The notes beneath the pieces were generated by a model. It was not told the DNA's origin, searched no databases, and worked only from the letters and a program-made list of their open reading frames with translations. From the NCBI RefSeq assembly GCF_030503855.1, contig NZ_CP129971.1:2294001-2358000 (forward strand): a stretch of DNA of 64,000 bases, given 5' to 3'. Every line of letters begins with the position of its first letter. Positions within the stretch are counted from its first letter, which is position 1. This document shows, one piece after another, positions 1 to 7,978 of this stretch. Origin of the DNA: Marivirga salinae (GTDB lineage: Bacteria > Bacteroidota > Bacteroidia > Cytophagales > Cyclobacteriaceae). Made by a program: the position numbers and the translations under genes.

Positions 1-110
1 CAACACCCATAGCCATTGAATTAAAATGTGTGGCTGAGGTTTCTTCTTAAAATTTAAACTTTTATAGCTTTCAGCAGTTCAATTAAGTGTATCGACATTG
101 AAAAAAACTA

Positions 111-2477
111 ATGAAATACACTCTAATTTTATTCTTATCATTTCTTATTTTAAATCCAGTTTTTGCTCAAAATGCAATTGTAGAAGGAATAATTTCTGAT
201 CCTGATTCAGGTAAAGTAATTCCTTTTGCTCAAGTCGCATTTTATCAAAGTGATAGCCAATCGCCTGTTACAGGAGCTACTACTGATGAAAGCGGAAGTT
301 TTAATATTTCAATTGAGCCTGGTGATTATAGAATGATAGTTTCATTTGTTGGGTACCAAGATTTTGAACAAAAAATTACCGTTCACGAAGGTGGTGTGAA
401 TTTGGGTGATATAGAACTTTCAGTTGAAGAGGAAATTATGGACGAAGTAGTAGTGGAAGGAAACGAAGTAAGACGACCTGTAATGACTACTATGGAAGGA
501 ATGGAAATTAAACCTGATGAAACAATAGCAAATGTAGGAGGTACGCTTTTAGATATTTTAAGAAATACGCCTTCCGTAAATGTATCAGATGACGGAAGTG
601 TATCTTTAAGAGGTAGTGGAAGTACAAATGTGTTAATTGATGGAAGAAACTCAGCTTTAGCTACTGATTTAGAGCAAATTCCAGCAAGTGCAATTGAAAC
701 GGTAGAAATTATAAATAATCCCAATGCAAAATATGATGCATCTGCAGATGGTGGGGTAATTAATATCAAATTGAAAAGAGGTGAAGAGTTAGGGACTAAT
801 GCGCGAGCTGAATTGACAATGGGAACTCGAATGCGTACAAATGCCAGTGTGAATTTATCTCAAAGAACTGCTAGATATGCCATTTATGGAGGATACAGCT
901 ATAGAAAGTGGCCTAGAGTAGGAAGTAGGGAAACAGAAAGAAGAAGTACATTTAACGGAGAAAACGAATTATTTCGTCAAGAGCAAGAAGGTAGAAATGA
1001 AGACTCAGAACATACAGTTAACTATGGCGGAGATTATTTCTGGGGACAGAATAAATTAAGTATTGAAGGAGTATTTAATACTGAAGATGAAAGTGATTAT
1101 GAGTCGAGCAAGGCTTTTATTCAAAATCTAGATAATGATGAATTTTCGACTAGATACGTGAGAAACAATAATGAAACAGAGCAGAATTACACTTATGATA
1201 ATGCTTTAATATATGAAAGAGATTTTGATGATAAGGATAAATTTTTTAGAGCATTAGCTAGCGTTTCCATCAGAGATCAAGTTGAGAATCAAAAAATCGA
1301 TATTTATAATAATACATTAGAAGATGAAGGAAGAGATCCTAATAGAATTGAGGGAAGTACAACGGATGAGTTTAGAAATACTTCTGTCATCCAATTAGAT
1401 TATGCAACACCTGTTTTAGGTGGATTGATAGAAACTGGTTATAAGTCTATTTTTAGAAAATTTGATAACGATTATAAATATGGATTAGGGAATCCGCAAT
1501 CAGAAAATTTTCAATCATACGACAGTATTAGTAATCGCTTTATTTATCAAGATCAGATACATGCCCTTTATGCTATATATTCTGACAGTATACCAAATTT
1601 CAATTATGCTGTTGGTTTAAGAGCCGAGCAAACATTACTGGAAAATGAATTGTTGAATGTGGAAAATTCATTAGTCGCAGTAGAAGACTTAAATAACAAT
1701 CAACGTTATCTTGATTTCTTTCCAAGTGTGCAGTTAGCATATCACCTGAATGATCATCATATTTTAAAATCAACTTACTCCAGAAGGATAGATAGACCGA
1801 ATGGATGGAGTTTAAATCCATTTCCAGATTTTGCAGATTCATTGAATGTGAGGGTAGGAGCGCCTAATCTTCAACCTGAATATATAAATTCTTTTGAATT
1901 GGGTCATATGTATCAAAAGGGAGGATTTACCTTGACTACTAATGCTTTTTATAGAAGAATCAATGGGCAGGTAGATTGGATTGTGAGGGTTGAAGATGGT
2001 ATTTCCTATAGAGGCCCACAAAATTTAAATACTGCAGATTTATATGGAGTTGAATTTATAAATACTACTGAATTAGCAGACTGGTGGAATTTGAATGCCA
2101 GTTACTCAATATTTGAATCAAGAATTGATGGTACTAATTTAGATGAAAGCTTTACAAATAGAGGTTTATCTTGGTATGCTAAAGTTACCACAGATATCAG
2201 TTTGCCATTAGGTATAAACCTTCAATTTACTGGAAATTATTTTGCTCCTGAAATTGAGGCTCAAGGTAGAGATTTAGCTCGATATTATGTGGATGGAAGC
2301 TTGCAAAGATATTTCCTTAATAAGCAATTAAGCATAAGTGCTAGTTTCAGAGATTTATTTGATACTCGAAATTTCAGAGGAGAAAATTTTGGTCCTGAAT
2401 TTGAGCAAACATTTACACGAAAAAGAGAAACTCAAATTATATTATTAACAGCTTCTTATAATTTAAAGGCTGATTAA
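111..2477 (+). CDS. TonB-dependent receptor-like outer-membrane beta-barrel protein
   Basis: 788 residues. A signal peptide (about residues 1-19, ending VFAQ) is followed by a carboxypeptidase-regulatory-like beta-sandwich (about 23-100), a plug-type domain (about 110-225, with the motif SVSLRGSGSTNVLIDG and the PNAKYDASADGGVINI segment typical of plugs), and a long barrel rich in aromatic beta-strands. The layout matches the Bacteroidota 'outer membrane beta-barrel family' (related to SusC/TonB receptors but shorter). DEVVVEG just before the plug resembles a Ton box. The protein probably sits in the outer membrane and imports or binds an unknown ligand. No SusD partner is adjacent and the ligand cannot be read from sequence. 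The gene stands alone and ends at a bidirectional terminator shared with the convergent alanine dehydrogenase gene. Confidence 0.85.
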   Translation: MKYTLILFLSFLILNPVFAQNAIVEGIISDPDSGKVIPFAQVAFYQSDSQSPVTGATTDESGSFNISIEPGDYRMIVSFVGYQDFEQKITVHEGGVNLGDIELSVEEEIMDEVVVEGNEVRRPVMTTMEGMEIKPDETIANVGGTLLDILRNTPSVNVSDDGSVSLRGSGSTNVLIDGRNSALATDLEQIPASAIETVEIINNPNAKYDASADGGVINIKLKRGEELGTNARAELTMGTRMRTNASVNLSQRTARYAIYGGYSYRKWPRVGSRETERRSTFNGENELFRQEQEGRNEDSEHTVNYGGDYFWGQNKLSIEGVFNTEDESDYESSKAFIQNLDNDEFSTRYVRNNNETEQNYTYDNALIYERDFDDKDKFFRALASVSIRDQVENQKIDIYNNTLEDEGRDPNRIEGSTTDEFRNTSVIQLDYATPVLGGLIETGYKSIFRKFDNDYKYGLGNPQSENFQSYDSISNRFIYQDQIHALYAIYSDSIPNFNYAVGLRAEQTLLENELLNVENSLVAVEDLNNNQRYLDFFPSVQLAYHLNDHHILKSTYSRRIDRPNGWSLNPFPDFADSLNVRVGAPNLQPEYINSFELGHMYQKGGFTLTTNAFYRRINGQVDWIVRVEDGISYRGPQNLNTADLYGVEFINTTELADWWNLNASYSIFESRIDGTNLDESFTNRGLSWYAKVTTDISLPLGINLQFTGNYFAPEIEAQGRDLARYYVDGSLQRYFLNKQLSISASFRDLFDTRNFRGENFGPEFEQTFTRKRETQIILLTASYNLKAD

Positions 2478-2482
2478 GACTA

Positions 2483-2520
2483 AAAAAAAAGCCTTTTTGT
2501 AGTAATACAAAAAGGCTTTC
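2483..2520. terminator. bidirectional terminator between convergent genes
   Basis: An 11-bp perfect stem (2491-2501 with 2506-2516, arms GCCTTTTTGTA/TACAAAAAGGC, loop GTAA) is flanked by an A-run on the left and TTT on the right. It can therefore stop transcription of the receptor gene on the plus strand and of ald on the minus strand. Confidence 0.8.
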
Positions 2521-2541
2521 TATTATTTGAATTAATAATTT

Positions 2542-3681
2542 TTAATCTTTTAATTTTCCCCAAACATCTCCCAAATATTTCTCAAATGGAACGTGCTCTA
2601 AATCGTAAGCTTCAGCAACAGCATCATAAACCACATCTCCTTTGATAACATTTAATCCTAAAGCTAATTCTCTATTTTCCTGACAAGCTTTTACCCATCC
2701 TTTGTTTGCTAATTGAATAGCATAAGGAAGTGTAGCATTTGTTAGTGCCAATGTAGAAGTATAAGGAACTGCTCCTGGCATGTTAGCTACACAGTAGTGT
2801 ACTACATCATCAATAATATAAGTAGGATCTTCGTGAGTCGTAGGCTTACATGTTTCAATACATCCACCTTGATCCACAGCAACATCAACAAGTACCGTTC
2901 CTGGTCTCATTTCTTTTAACATATCACGAGTGATTAAGTGTGGTGCTTTTCCACCTGGAATTAAAACTGCTCCAATAATTAAATCAACTCTATGTAACAT
3001 CTCGCGAATGTTGTATTCATTAGACATAAAAGTGTTAACATTTGCAGGCATTACATCATCCAAATAACGTAAACGTTGTAGGTTTACATCCATGATGGTA
3101 ACATCAGCGCCCATACCGGCAGCCATTTTAGCAGCATTTGTTCCAACAACACCACCGCCCATAATCATAACTTTAGCAGGGCGAACACCAGGTACACCAC
3201 CTAATAAAATTCCTCTTCCTTTTAATGGTTTTTCTAAGTATTTCGCACCTTCCTGAATAGACATTCTTCCCGCTACCTCAGACATTGGTACCAAAAGGGG
3301 TAAGCTTTTATCTGTTTTCTCCACAGTTTCATAAGCCAAACAGATTGACTTATTTTTGATCATTGCCTTGGTTAAACCTTCATAAGCGGCAAAGTGGAAG
3401 TAAGTAAATACCAATTGATCTTCTTTGATCAATTCATATTCCTCTTCTATAGGCTCTTTTACCTTCATAATCATCTCAGCTTTCGCATAAGTGCTTTGAA
3501 TGTCAGGTAAAATTTGAGCACCTGATTCTACATAATCTTCATCCAAAAAACCACTTCCTTCTCCGGCAGTAGCCTGTACAAATACTTGGTGGCCTCTTTT
3601 GACCAACTCTTGTGTACCGGCCGGTGTCAAGGCGACACGGTTTTCGTTGTTTTTGATTTCTTTTGGTACCCCAATGATCAT
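2542..3681 (-). CDS. ald: alanine dehydrogenase
   Basis: 379 residues, the usual family length. It catalyses the NAD-dependent interconversion of L-alanine and pyruvate plus ammonia in the cytoplasm. Visible family residues are Arg15 (NENRVALTP), Lys75 (MKVKEP) and His96 (TYFHFAAYEG). There is a Rossmann nucleotide-binding glycine run (MIMGGGVVGTNAAKMAAG), and the VDVAVDQGGC segment carries the catalytic Asp. The PSMSEVAGRMS-type segment is also conserved (LVPMSEVAGRMSIQEGAKYL). The related transhydrogenase PntAA is longer, so alanine dehydrogenase is preferred. The gene is monocistronic on the minus strand and divergent from the fused 2-oxoacid dehydrogenase. A weak -7 box lies 33-40 bases before the start codon. 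Confidence 0.95.
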   Translation of the reverse strand: MIIGVPKEIKNNENRVALTPAGTQELVKRGHQVFVQATAGEGSGFLDEDYVESGAQILPDIQSTYAKAEMIMKVKEPIEEEYELIKEDQLVFTYFHFAAYEGLTKAMIKNKSICLAYETVEKTDKSLPLLVPMSEVAGRMSIQEGAKYLEKPLKGRGILLGGVPGVRPAKVMIMGGGVVGTNAAKMAAGMGADVTIMDVNLQRLRYLDDVMPANVNTFMSNEYNIREMLHRVDLIIGAVLIPGGKAPHLITRDMLKEMRPGTVLVDVAVDQGGCIETCKPTTHEDPTYIIDDVVHYCVANMPGAVPYTSTLALTNATLPYAIQLANKGWVKACQENRELALGLNVIKGDVVYDAVAEAYDLEHVPFEKYLGDVWGKLKD

Positions 3682-3713
3682 AACAAAATAATTTTAATGT
3701 TTCCTAATGGGGG

Positions 3714-3721
3714 CAAATATA
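3714..3721 (-). promoter_or_regulatory. candidate -7 element of ald
   Basis: On the minus strand this reads TATATTTG, matching the Bacteroidota -7 consensus TAnnTTTG, about 33 bases before the ald start codon. No clear -33 TTTG is found at the expected distance, so it is only a candidate. The remaining bases up to the divergent gene at 4012 hold that gene's promoter and no further gene. Confidence 0.35.
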
Positions 3722-3928
3722 AAGCAAACAATAGAAATTACAGACTTTGTGTATACTTTTTTAAGACACTTTATTTATTAATTTCAAAATCAGATTAATA
3801 TTTTATTTTGAATCTTTATAGTTCGTTAATGTTTGGTGAAATATTATTTTGACAGAATGATAAAAGCCAAAAATATAAACTGACTTGTGCTTTCCAAACG
3901 CTTGTTAGGCTTAACTGTCAAATTAGGA

Positions 3929-3959
3929 TTTGAAAGCCTCATCATTTTGGTTATTTTTG
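3929..3959 (+). promoter_or_regulatory. promoter of fused 2-oxoacid dehydrogenase gene
   Basis: TTTG at 3929-3932 and TATTTTTG at 3952-3959 are separated by exactly 19 bases, the Bacteroidota housekeeping promoter form (-33 TTTG, -7 TAnnTTTG). Transcription would start near 3966, leaving a leader of about 45 bases. Confidence 0.6.
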
Positions 3960-4011
3960 TTGAACTTACTTAAAAAGTGAGCTTGTATTTTCTCAATAAA
4001 ACACAAAGCTG

Positions 4012-6426
4012 ATGACAACCACCAAAAGCAATAAGAATAAAAAATCCTCTTTTTCTAAGGAGGAGGTCTTAAACGATTTTCGTTTAGGATGGGAGAGTAG
4101 GCATGCCAGTTTGATGGGGCGTAAAGAAGTTTTCATGGGTAAAGCTAAATTCGGGATTTTCGGTGACGGAAAAGAATTAGCACAATTAGCTATGGCTAAA
4201 TCTTTCCAAAATGGAGATTTTAGGTCTGGTTATTACCGTGACCAAACTTTCATGTTTGCCATTGGTGAGTTAGGCATACAAGAATATTTTGCTCAGCTTT
4301 ATGCTCATACAGACGTTAATGCCGATCCTGCTTCTGCTGGTCGATTAATGAATGGACACTTCGCCACTAGAATGTTGGATGAAGCAGGGAAATACACAAA
4401 ATTGACAGAAAGCAAAAATAGCTCTTCTGATGTTTCACCAACGGCAGCACAAATGCCCAGATTGGTAGGATTAGCTTTTGCTTCAAAATTATTCAGAAAT
4501 AATAAAGAATTAAATAAAAAGGAATTCGAACAGTATTCCATTAATGGAAATGAAGTGGCTTTCGGAACCATAGGAAATGCTTCCACTTCGGAAGGGATGT
4601 TCTATGAATCGATAAATGCTGCTGGGGTTTTACAAATTCCTATGTTGGTCTCTGTTTGGGATGATCATTATGGAATAAGTGTCCCGCAGGAATTCCATAC
4701 CACTAAAAGTAGTATCTCTGAGGCTTTGGCCGGTTTCCAAAGAACAAAAGATAAAAAGGGATATGAAATCTTAACAGTTAAAGGTTGGGATTATGAAGCT
4801 TTGGTAGAGACCTATCAAAAGGCTGCAAAAATTTCCCGCGAAGAACATGTTCCATCTTTGGTGCATGTTTATGATATGACACAGCCGCAAGGTCACTCTA
4901 CCTCAGGTTCTCATGAACGTTATAAGTCAAAAGAAAGATTGGAATGGGAAGCAGAATATGATTGCTTAAACCAATTCAGGAAATATATTCTTGACAATAA
5001 AATTGCTTCTGTAAAGGAATTAGATGAGATAGAGAATGAAGCTAAAAAGACAGCAAAGGATGCTAAAGATGCAGCTTGGAAAGCCTTTATAGGTGAAATT
5101 AAAGAGCAGCAGAAAGAAGCTTTAGGATTGTTGAAAGCTTTGGCAGAGGAATCTGACCAAAATGAGATTTCCGAAATTGCACAGGAGTTGAAATCAGCAA
5201 TGAATCCATTAAGATTGGATAATATCAAAGCCGTTAAAAAGGCGTTACGATTGGTTATCAATCACCAAGGTGAAGCTAAGCAAAAGCTTATTAATTGGTT
5301 GAAAGCTGTAAATGAAGAAGGGCATGATCGCTATAGTTCTCATTTATATAGCGAATCAGATGAATCTGCTTTAAAGGTTGAGGTAATAAATCCAGAGTAT
5401 TCTAATGATCCTAAAAAAGTAGATGGTAGAGAAGTATTGCAAGCTTGTTTTGATGCAGCACTAGCTCGTGATCAAAGGGTATTTGCTTTTGGTGAGGATG
5501 TTGGTAAAATTGGTGATGTAAACCAAGCCTTCGCAGGGTTGCAGGAAAAGTATGGTGATTTGCGGGTGATGGATACTGGTATTCGCGAATGTACCATCTT
5601 AGGTCAAGGAATAGGAACAGCCTTGAGAGGTTTAAGACCAATAGCCGAAATTCAATATTTAGATTATTTATTGTATGCCATTCAAATTATGTCAGATGAT
5701 TTGGCATCTCTTCAATACAGAACTAAAGGTGGGCAGAAAGCGCCATTAATTATACGGACGAGAGGTCACCGTTTAGAAGGTGTTTGGCATTCAGGATCTC
5801 CTATGGGCATGATTTTAAATGCTATCAGAGGGATTTATGTATTGGTTCCAAGAAATATGACTCAGGCAGCAGGATTTTACAACACTATGTTGCAGTCCGA
5901 TGATACGGCACTAATTATTGAATGCTTGAATGGCTATAGATTAAAAGAATCTTTACCAGAAAATGTTGGTGAGTTCACTGTTCCTTTAGGTCAGCCAGAA
6001 GTAATCAGAGAAGGAAGTGATGTAACTATTGTAACATATGGTTCTATGTGCAGAGTGGTAATGGATGCAGCTAATCAGTTAGCAGATCAGGGGATTTCTT
6101 GTGAAGTGATAGATGTACAGACTTTATTGCCATTTGATATTGATCACAGCATAGTAGAATCGGTTAAGAAAACAAATCGAGTAGTTTTTGCAGACGAAGA
6201 TGTTCCAGGTGGCGCTACAGGTTTTATGATGCAAAAAGTATTGGAAGAGCAGAAAGCTTATAAATACTTGGATGCTCAACCAATTACGATTACTTCAAAC
6301 GAGCACAGACCTGCTTACGCATCAGATGGAGATTATTTCAGTAAGCCACAAATAGAGGATGTTTTTGAAAGAATTTATGCCATGATGCATGAATTTGATC
6401 CGGAGCAGTTTCCTGCTTTGTATTGA
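4012..6426 (+). CDS. fused 2-oxoacid dehydrogenase E1 (alpha plus beta), branched-chain type
   Basis: 804 residues joining the thiamine-diphosphate E1-alpha subunit (about 25-440) to the transketolase-like E1-beta subunit (about 457-804). It should decarboxylate branched-chain 2-oxoacids (or pyruvate) and load an E2 lipoyl domain. E1-beta shows GEDVGKIGDVNQAFAGL, DTGIRECTILGQGIG, the pyrimidine-domain core and a C-terminal transketolase domain (VTIVTYGSM). In E1-alpha the usual GDG...NN cofactor motif reads G188-N189-A190 ... D217-D218, so the two metal-ligand residue types appear exchanged. A highly charged helical stretch (about 330-430) links the halves. No E2 or E3 gene is adjacent. Substrate is inferred only from the family's usual naming in Bacteroidota. 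Confidence 0.9.
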   Translation: MTTTKSNKNKKSSFSKEEVLNDFRLGWESRHASLMGRKEVFMGKAKFGIFGDGKELAQLAMAKSFQNGDFRSGYYRDQTFMFAIGELGIQEYFAQLYAHTDVNADPASAGRLMNGHFATRMLDEAGKYTKLTESKNSSSDVSPTAAQMPRLVGLAFASKLFRNNKELNKKEFEQYSINGNEVAFGTIGNASTSEGMFYESINAAGVLQIPMLVSVWDDHYGISVPQEFHTTKSSISEALAGFQRTKDKKGYEILTVKGWDYEALVETYQKAAKISREEHVPSLVHVYDMTQPQGHSTSGSHERYKSKERLEWEAEYDCLNQFRKYILDNKIASVKELDEIENEAKKTAKDAKDAAWKAFIGEIKEQQKEALGLLKALAEESDQNEISEIAQELKSAMNPLRLDNIKAVKKALRLVINHQGEAKQKLINWLKAVNEEGHDRYSSHLYSESDESALKVEVINPEYSNDPKKVDGREVLQACFDAALARDQRVFAFGEDVGKIGDVNQAFAGLQEKYGDLRVMDTGIRECTILGQGIGTALRGLRPIAEIQYLDYLLYAIQIMSDDLASLQYRTKGGQKAPLIIRTRGHRLEGVWHSGSPMGMILNAIRGIYVLVPRNMTQAAGFYNTMLQSDDTALIIECLNGYRLKESLPENVGEFTVPLGQPEVIREGSDVTIVTYGSMCRVVMDAANQLADQGISCEVIDVQTLLPFDIDHSIVESVKKTNRVVFADEDVPGGATGFMMQKVLEEQKAYKYLDAQPITITSNEHRPAYASDGDYFSKPQIEDVFERIYAMMHEFDPEQFPALY

Positions 6427-6440
6427 TATAAATAAGATAG

Positions 6441-6487
6441 AATCAACTTTTCCAAAATATTGAACTTTGGAAAAGTTGATTGTTTTT
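6441..6487. terminator. strong bidirectional terminator
   Basis: A perfect 16-bp stem (6441-6456 with 6466-6481, arms starting AATCAACTTTTCC) has a 9-base loop and is followed by GTTTTT on the plus strand. It separates the fused dehydrogenase from the convergent metF, which ends inside the T-run. Confidence 0.85.
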
Positions 6488-7439
6488 AAAATACCCCTTC
6501 TGCAATTCTATAAATTGGATCAGATTTCCCCATAGAATAATAATGTAGACATGGTGCACCAAATTCAATCAGTTCTTTTGACTGTTGAATGCACCATTCA
6601 ATCCCAACTTCTTTTGCAGCTGCATTATCTTTGCATTTTTCAAGTTCATCCACCAAATCATCTGGCAAGTCCAAGTAAAAGGTTCTTGGCAAGGCAGACA
6701 TTTGTTTTAACGAGGTAATTGGTTTTAATCCGGGTATGATAGGTACATTAATTCCTTCCGCTCTACAAAGCTTTACAAAATCGAAATATTTTTGGTTATC
6801 GAAAAACATCTGGGTCACCACATATTCTGCACCCTTTTCTACCTTCTGCTTCAAAATTTTCAGATCGGATTTCATACTCGGAGCTTCGAAATGCTTTTCA
6901 GGATATCCAGCAACACCTATGCAAAAATCAGTGGGTGTAGCAGACTGTAGCTCTTCGTCTATGTATTTTCCCTGGTTCATGTCCACTACCTGCTCCATCA
7001 ATTCAATGGCATAAGCATGGCCATTAGGATCGGGAACAAATTTATTTTCCGATTTTATAGGATCACCTCGCAAAACTAAAACAGAATCAATTCCTAAGAA
7101 GTCAAGATCTATTAAAGCATTTTCTGTTTCTTCTTTACTAAATCCGCCACAAATAATGTGAGGGACTGTGTCAATGTCAAATCTATTTTTTATGGCTGCG
7201 CAAATTCCAACGGTACCTGGTCGCTTTCGAGTTGTGCGCTTTTCCAATAAGCCATTGCCTTTATCTCTATAAATATATTCCTCCCTGTGATAAGTAACAT
7301 CGATAAAAGGAGGCTTGAATTCCATTAGTGGCTCAATATTTTCGAATAAAGCTTTTATATTTTGTCCTTTCAATGGAGGTAAAATCTCAAATGAGAAAAC
7401 TGTTTTTTTTGCGTTATTTATGTGTTCAGTTACTTTCAT
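6486..7439 (-). CDS. metF: methylenetetrahydrofolate reductase
   Basis: 317 residues with the MetF TIM-barrel signatures: FSFEILPPLKG near the N-terminus with the catalytic-type Glu, FIDVTYHREEY, GVAGYPEKH, VTQMFFDN and PIIPGLKPI. It reduces 5,10-methylene-THF to 5-methyl-THF, the methyl donor used by MetH, using FAD in the cytoplasm. It is the last gene of the minus-strand metH operon. The ATG lies only a few bases from one inverted repeat of the four-helix-bundle cassette, so before that insertion it would have followed metH almost directly. It is probably controlled by the SAM-I riboswitch ahead of metH. Confidence 0.95.
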   Translation of the reverse strand: MKVTEHINNAKKTVFSFEILPPLKGQNIKALFENIEPLMEFKPPFIDVTYHREEYIYRDKGNGLLEKRTTRKRPGTVGICAAIKNRFDIDTVPHIICGGFSKEETENALIDLDFLGIDSVLVLRGDPIKSENKFVPDPNGHAYAIELMEQVVDMNQGKYIDEELQSATPTDFCIGVAGYPEKHFEAPSMKSDLKILKQKVEKGAEYVVTQMFFDNQKYFDFVKLCRAEGINVPIIPGLKPITSLKQMSALPRTFYLDLPDDLVDELEKCKDNAAAKEVGIEWCIQQSKELIEFGAPCLHYYSMGKSDPIYRIAEGVF

Positions 7440-7450
7440 GATTCAAGTTT

Positions 7451-7485
7451 TCAGGTTGTCGAGTTGGCAGGTTGTCAAGTTGCCA
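7451..7485 (+). repeat. inverted repeat, metF-side edge of the cassette
   Basis: It reads AGGTTGTCGAGTTGGCAGG followed by TTGTCAAGTTGCC, a mix of AGTTG/GTCAAGTTG sub-repeats. It is the reverse partner of 7937-7975. Confidence 0.6.
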
Positions 7486-7505
7486 TGCATTTCTAATATT
7501 GATTT

Positions 7506-7877
7506 TTAATTCGATTTAGATCTTAAATATTTAATTAGTGCTAAAAGTTGATAATGAAGTTTCTCGTTTTGTTGAATAAGATTATCAAGTTTAGATTCTG
7601 GGATATATTCCAAATCAGATCCTAAATAAAGCATACTTTTTACCTCTAAATTTGATGCAGTTGCTATATCTAAAAATCTTCGAAAATCTTTATTACTATA
7701 TCTTCCAAAACCCTCAGCTATATTATTCATAATAGATATTGAAGCTCTTCTGATTTGGTCTTTGAATGCATAATCCTTATTTAATCCTTCATTTGTAGTT
7801 ATATGATAAATCACTTTTGTAAACTCTCTGGCATCTTTCCAAACTTCTAAATCTTCGAATCTTTTTATTGTCGCCAT
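7506..7877 (-). CDS. four-helix bundle protein (23S rRNA intervening-sequence-protein family)
   Basis: 123 residues, full family length. The family hallmarks are visible: FEDLEVWKDAREFTKVIY near the N-terminus, FKDQIRRASISIMNNIAEGFGR in the centre, and FLDIATASNLEVKSMLYLG. The family (S23/IVP type) was named from ORFs in intervening sequences of 23S rRNA genes and forms pentameric helical bundles; its biochemical role is unknown. Here there is no rRNA nearby. The gene sits between metH and metF in the same direction and is framed by inverted repeats, so it is probably carried as a passenger and co-transcribed with the met genes. Confidence 0.9.
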   Translation of the reverse strand: MATIKRFEDLEVWKDAREFTKVIYHITTNEGLNKDYAFKDQIRRASISIMNNIAEGFGRYSNKDFRRFLDIATASNLEVKSMLYLGSDLEYIPESKLDNLIQQNEKLHYQLLALIKYLRSKSN

Positions 7878-7936
7878 TTCAAATTATTATTTTTTAATTC
7901 AAGTTTTTTTTAATTGAAACTAAATCAGATTAACTG

Positions 7937-7975
7937 AGAACTTGACAACTTGTAAACCTGCCAACTTGCCAACCT
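7937..7975 (-). repeat. inverted repeat, metH-side edge of the cassette
   Basis: Reversed, it reads AGGTTGGCAAGTTGGCAGG followed by TTTACAAGTTGTC, matching the repeat at 7451-7485. It ends three bases from the metH stop codon. Confidence 0.6.
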
Positions 7976-7978
7976 AAT

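Larger units (their letters stand above)
7440..7978 (-). mobile_element. four-helix-bundle cassette bounded by inverted repeats
   Basis: The whole 539-base gap between the metF start and the metH stop is one unit: a small gene in the middle with AGTTG-rich inverted repeats at both edges (about 7444-7485 and 7937-7975). The right repeat reversed matches the left at about 25 of 29 aligned bases, counted by eye. Without the unit, metH and metF would be nearly contiguous, which argues for insertion. No transposase is present, so movement would have to be helped in trans or by recombination. Confidence 0.55.

Noticed and set aside
3586..3798. Plus-strand frame across the start of ald
   Set aside because: Low-complexity translation, overlaps the conserved N-terminus of ald and its promoter.
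7440..7505. A second riboswitch in front of metF
   Set aside because: The leader contains only the inverted repeat of the cassette; none of the S-box core segments is present.
7506..7877. 23S rRNA intervening sequence
   Set aside because: No rRNA sequence flanks the four-helix-bundle gene; its neighbours are metH and metF.
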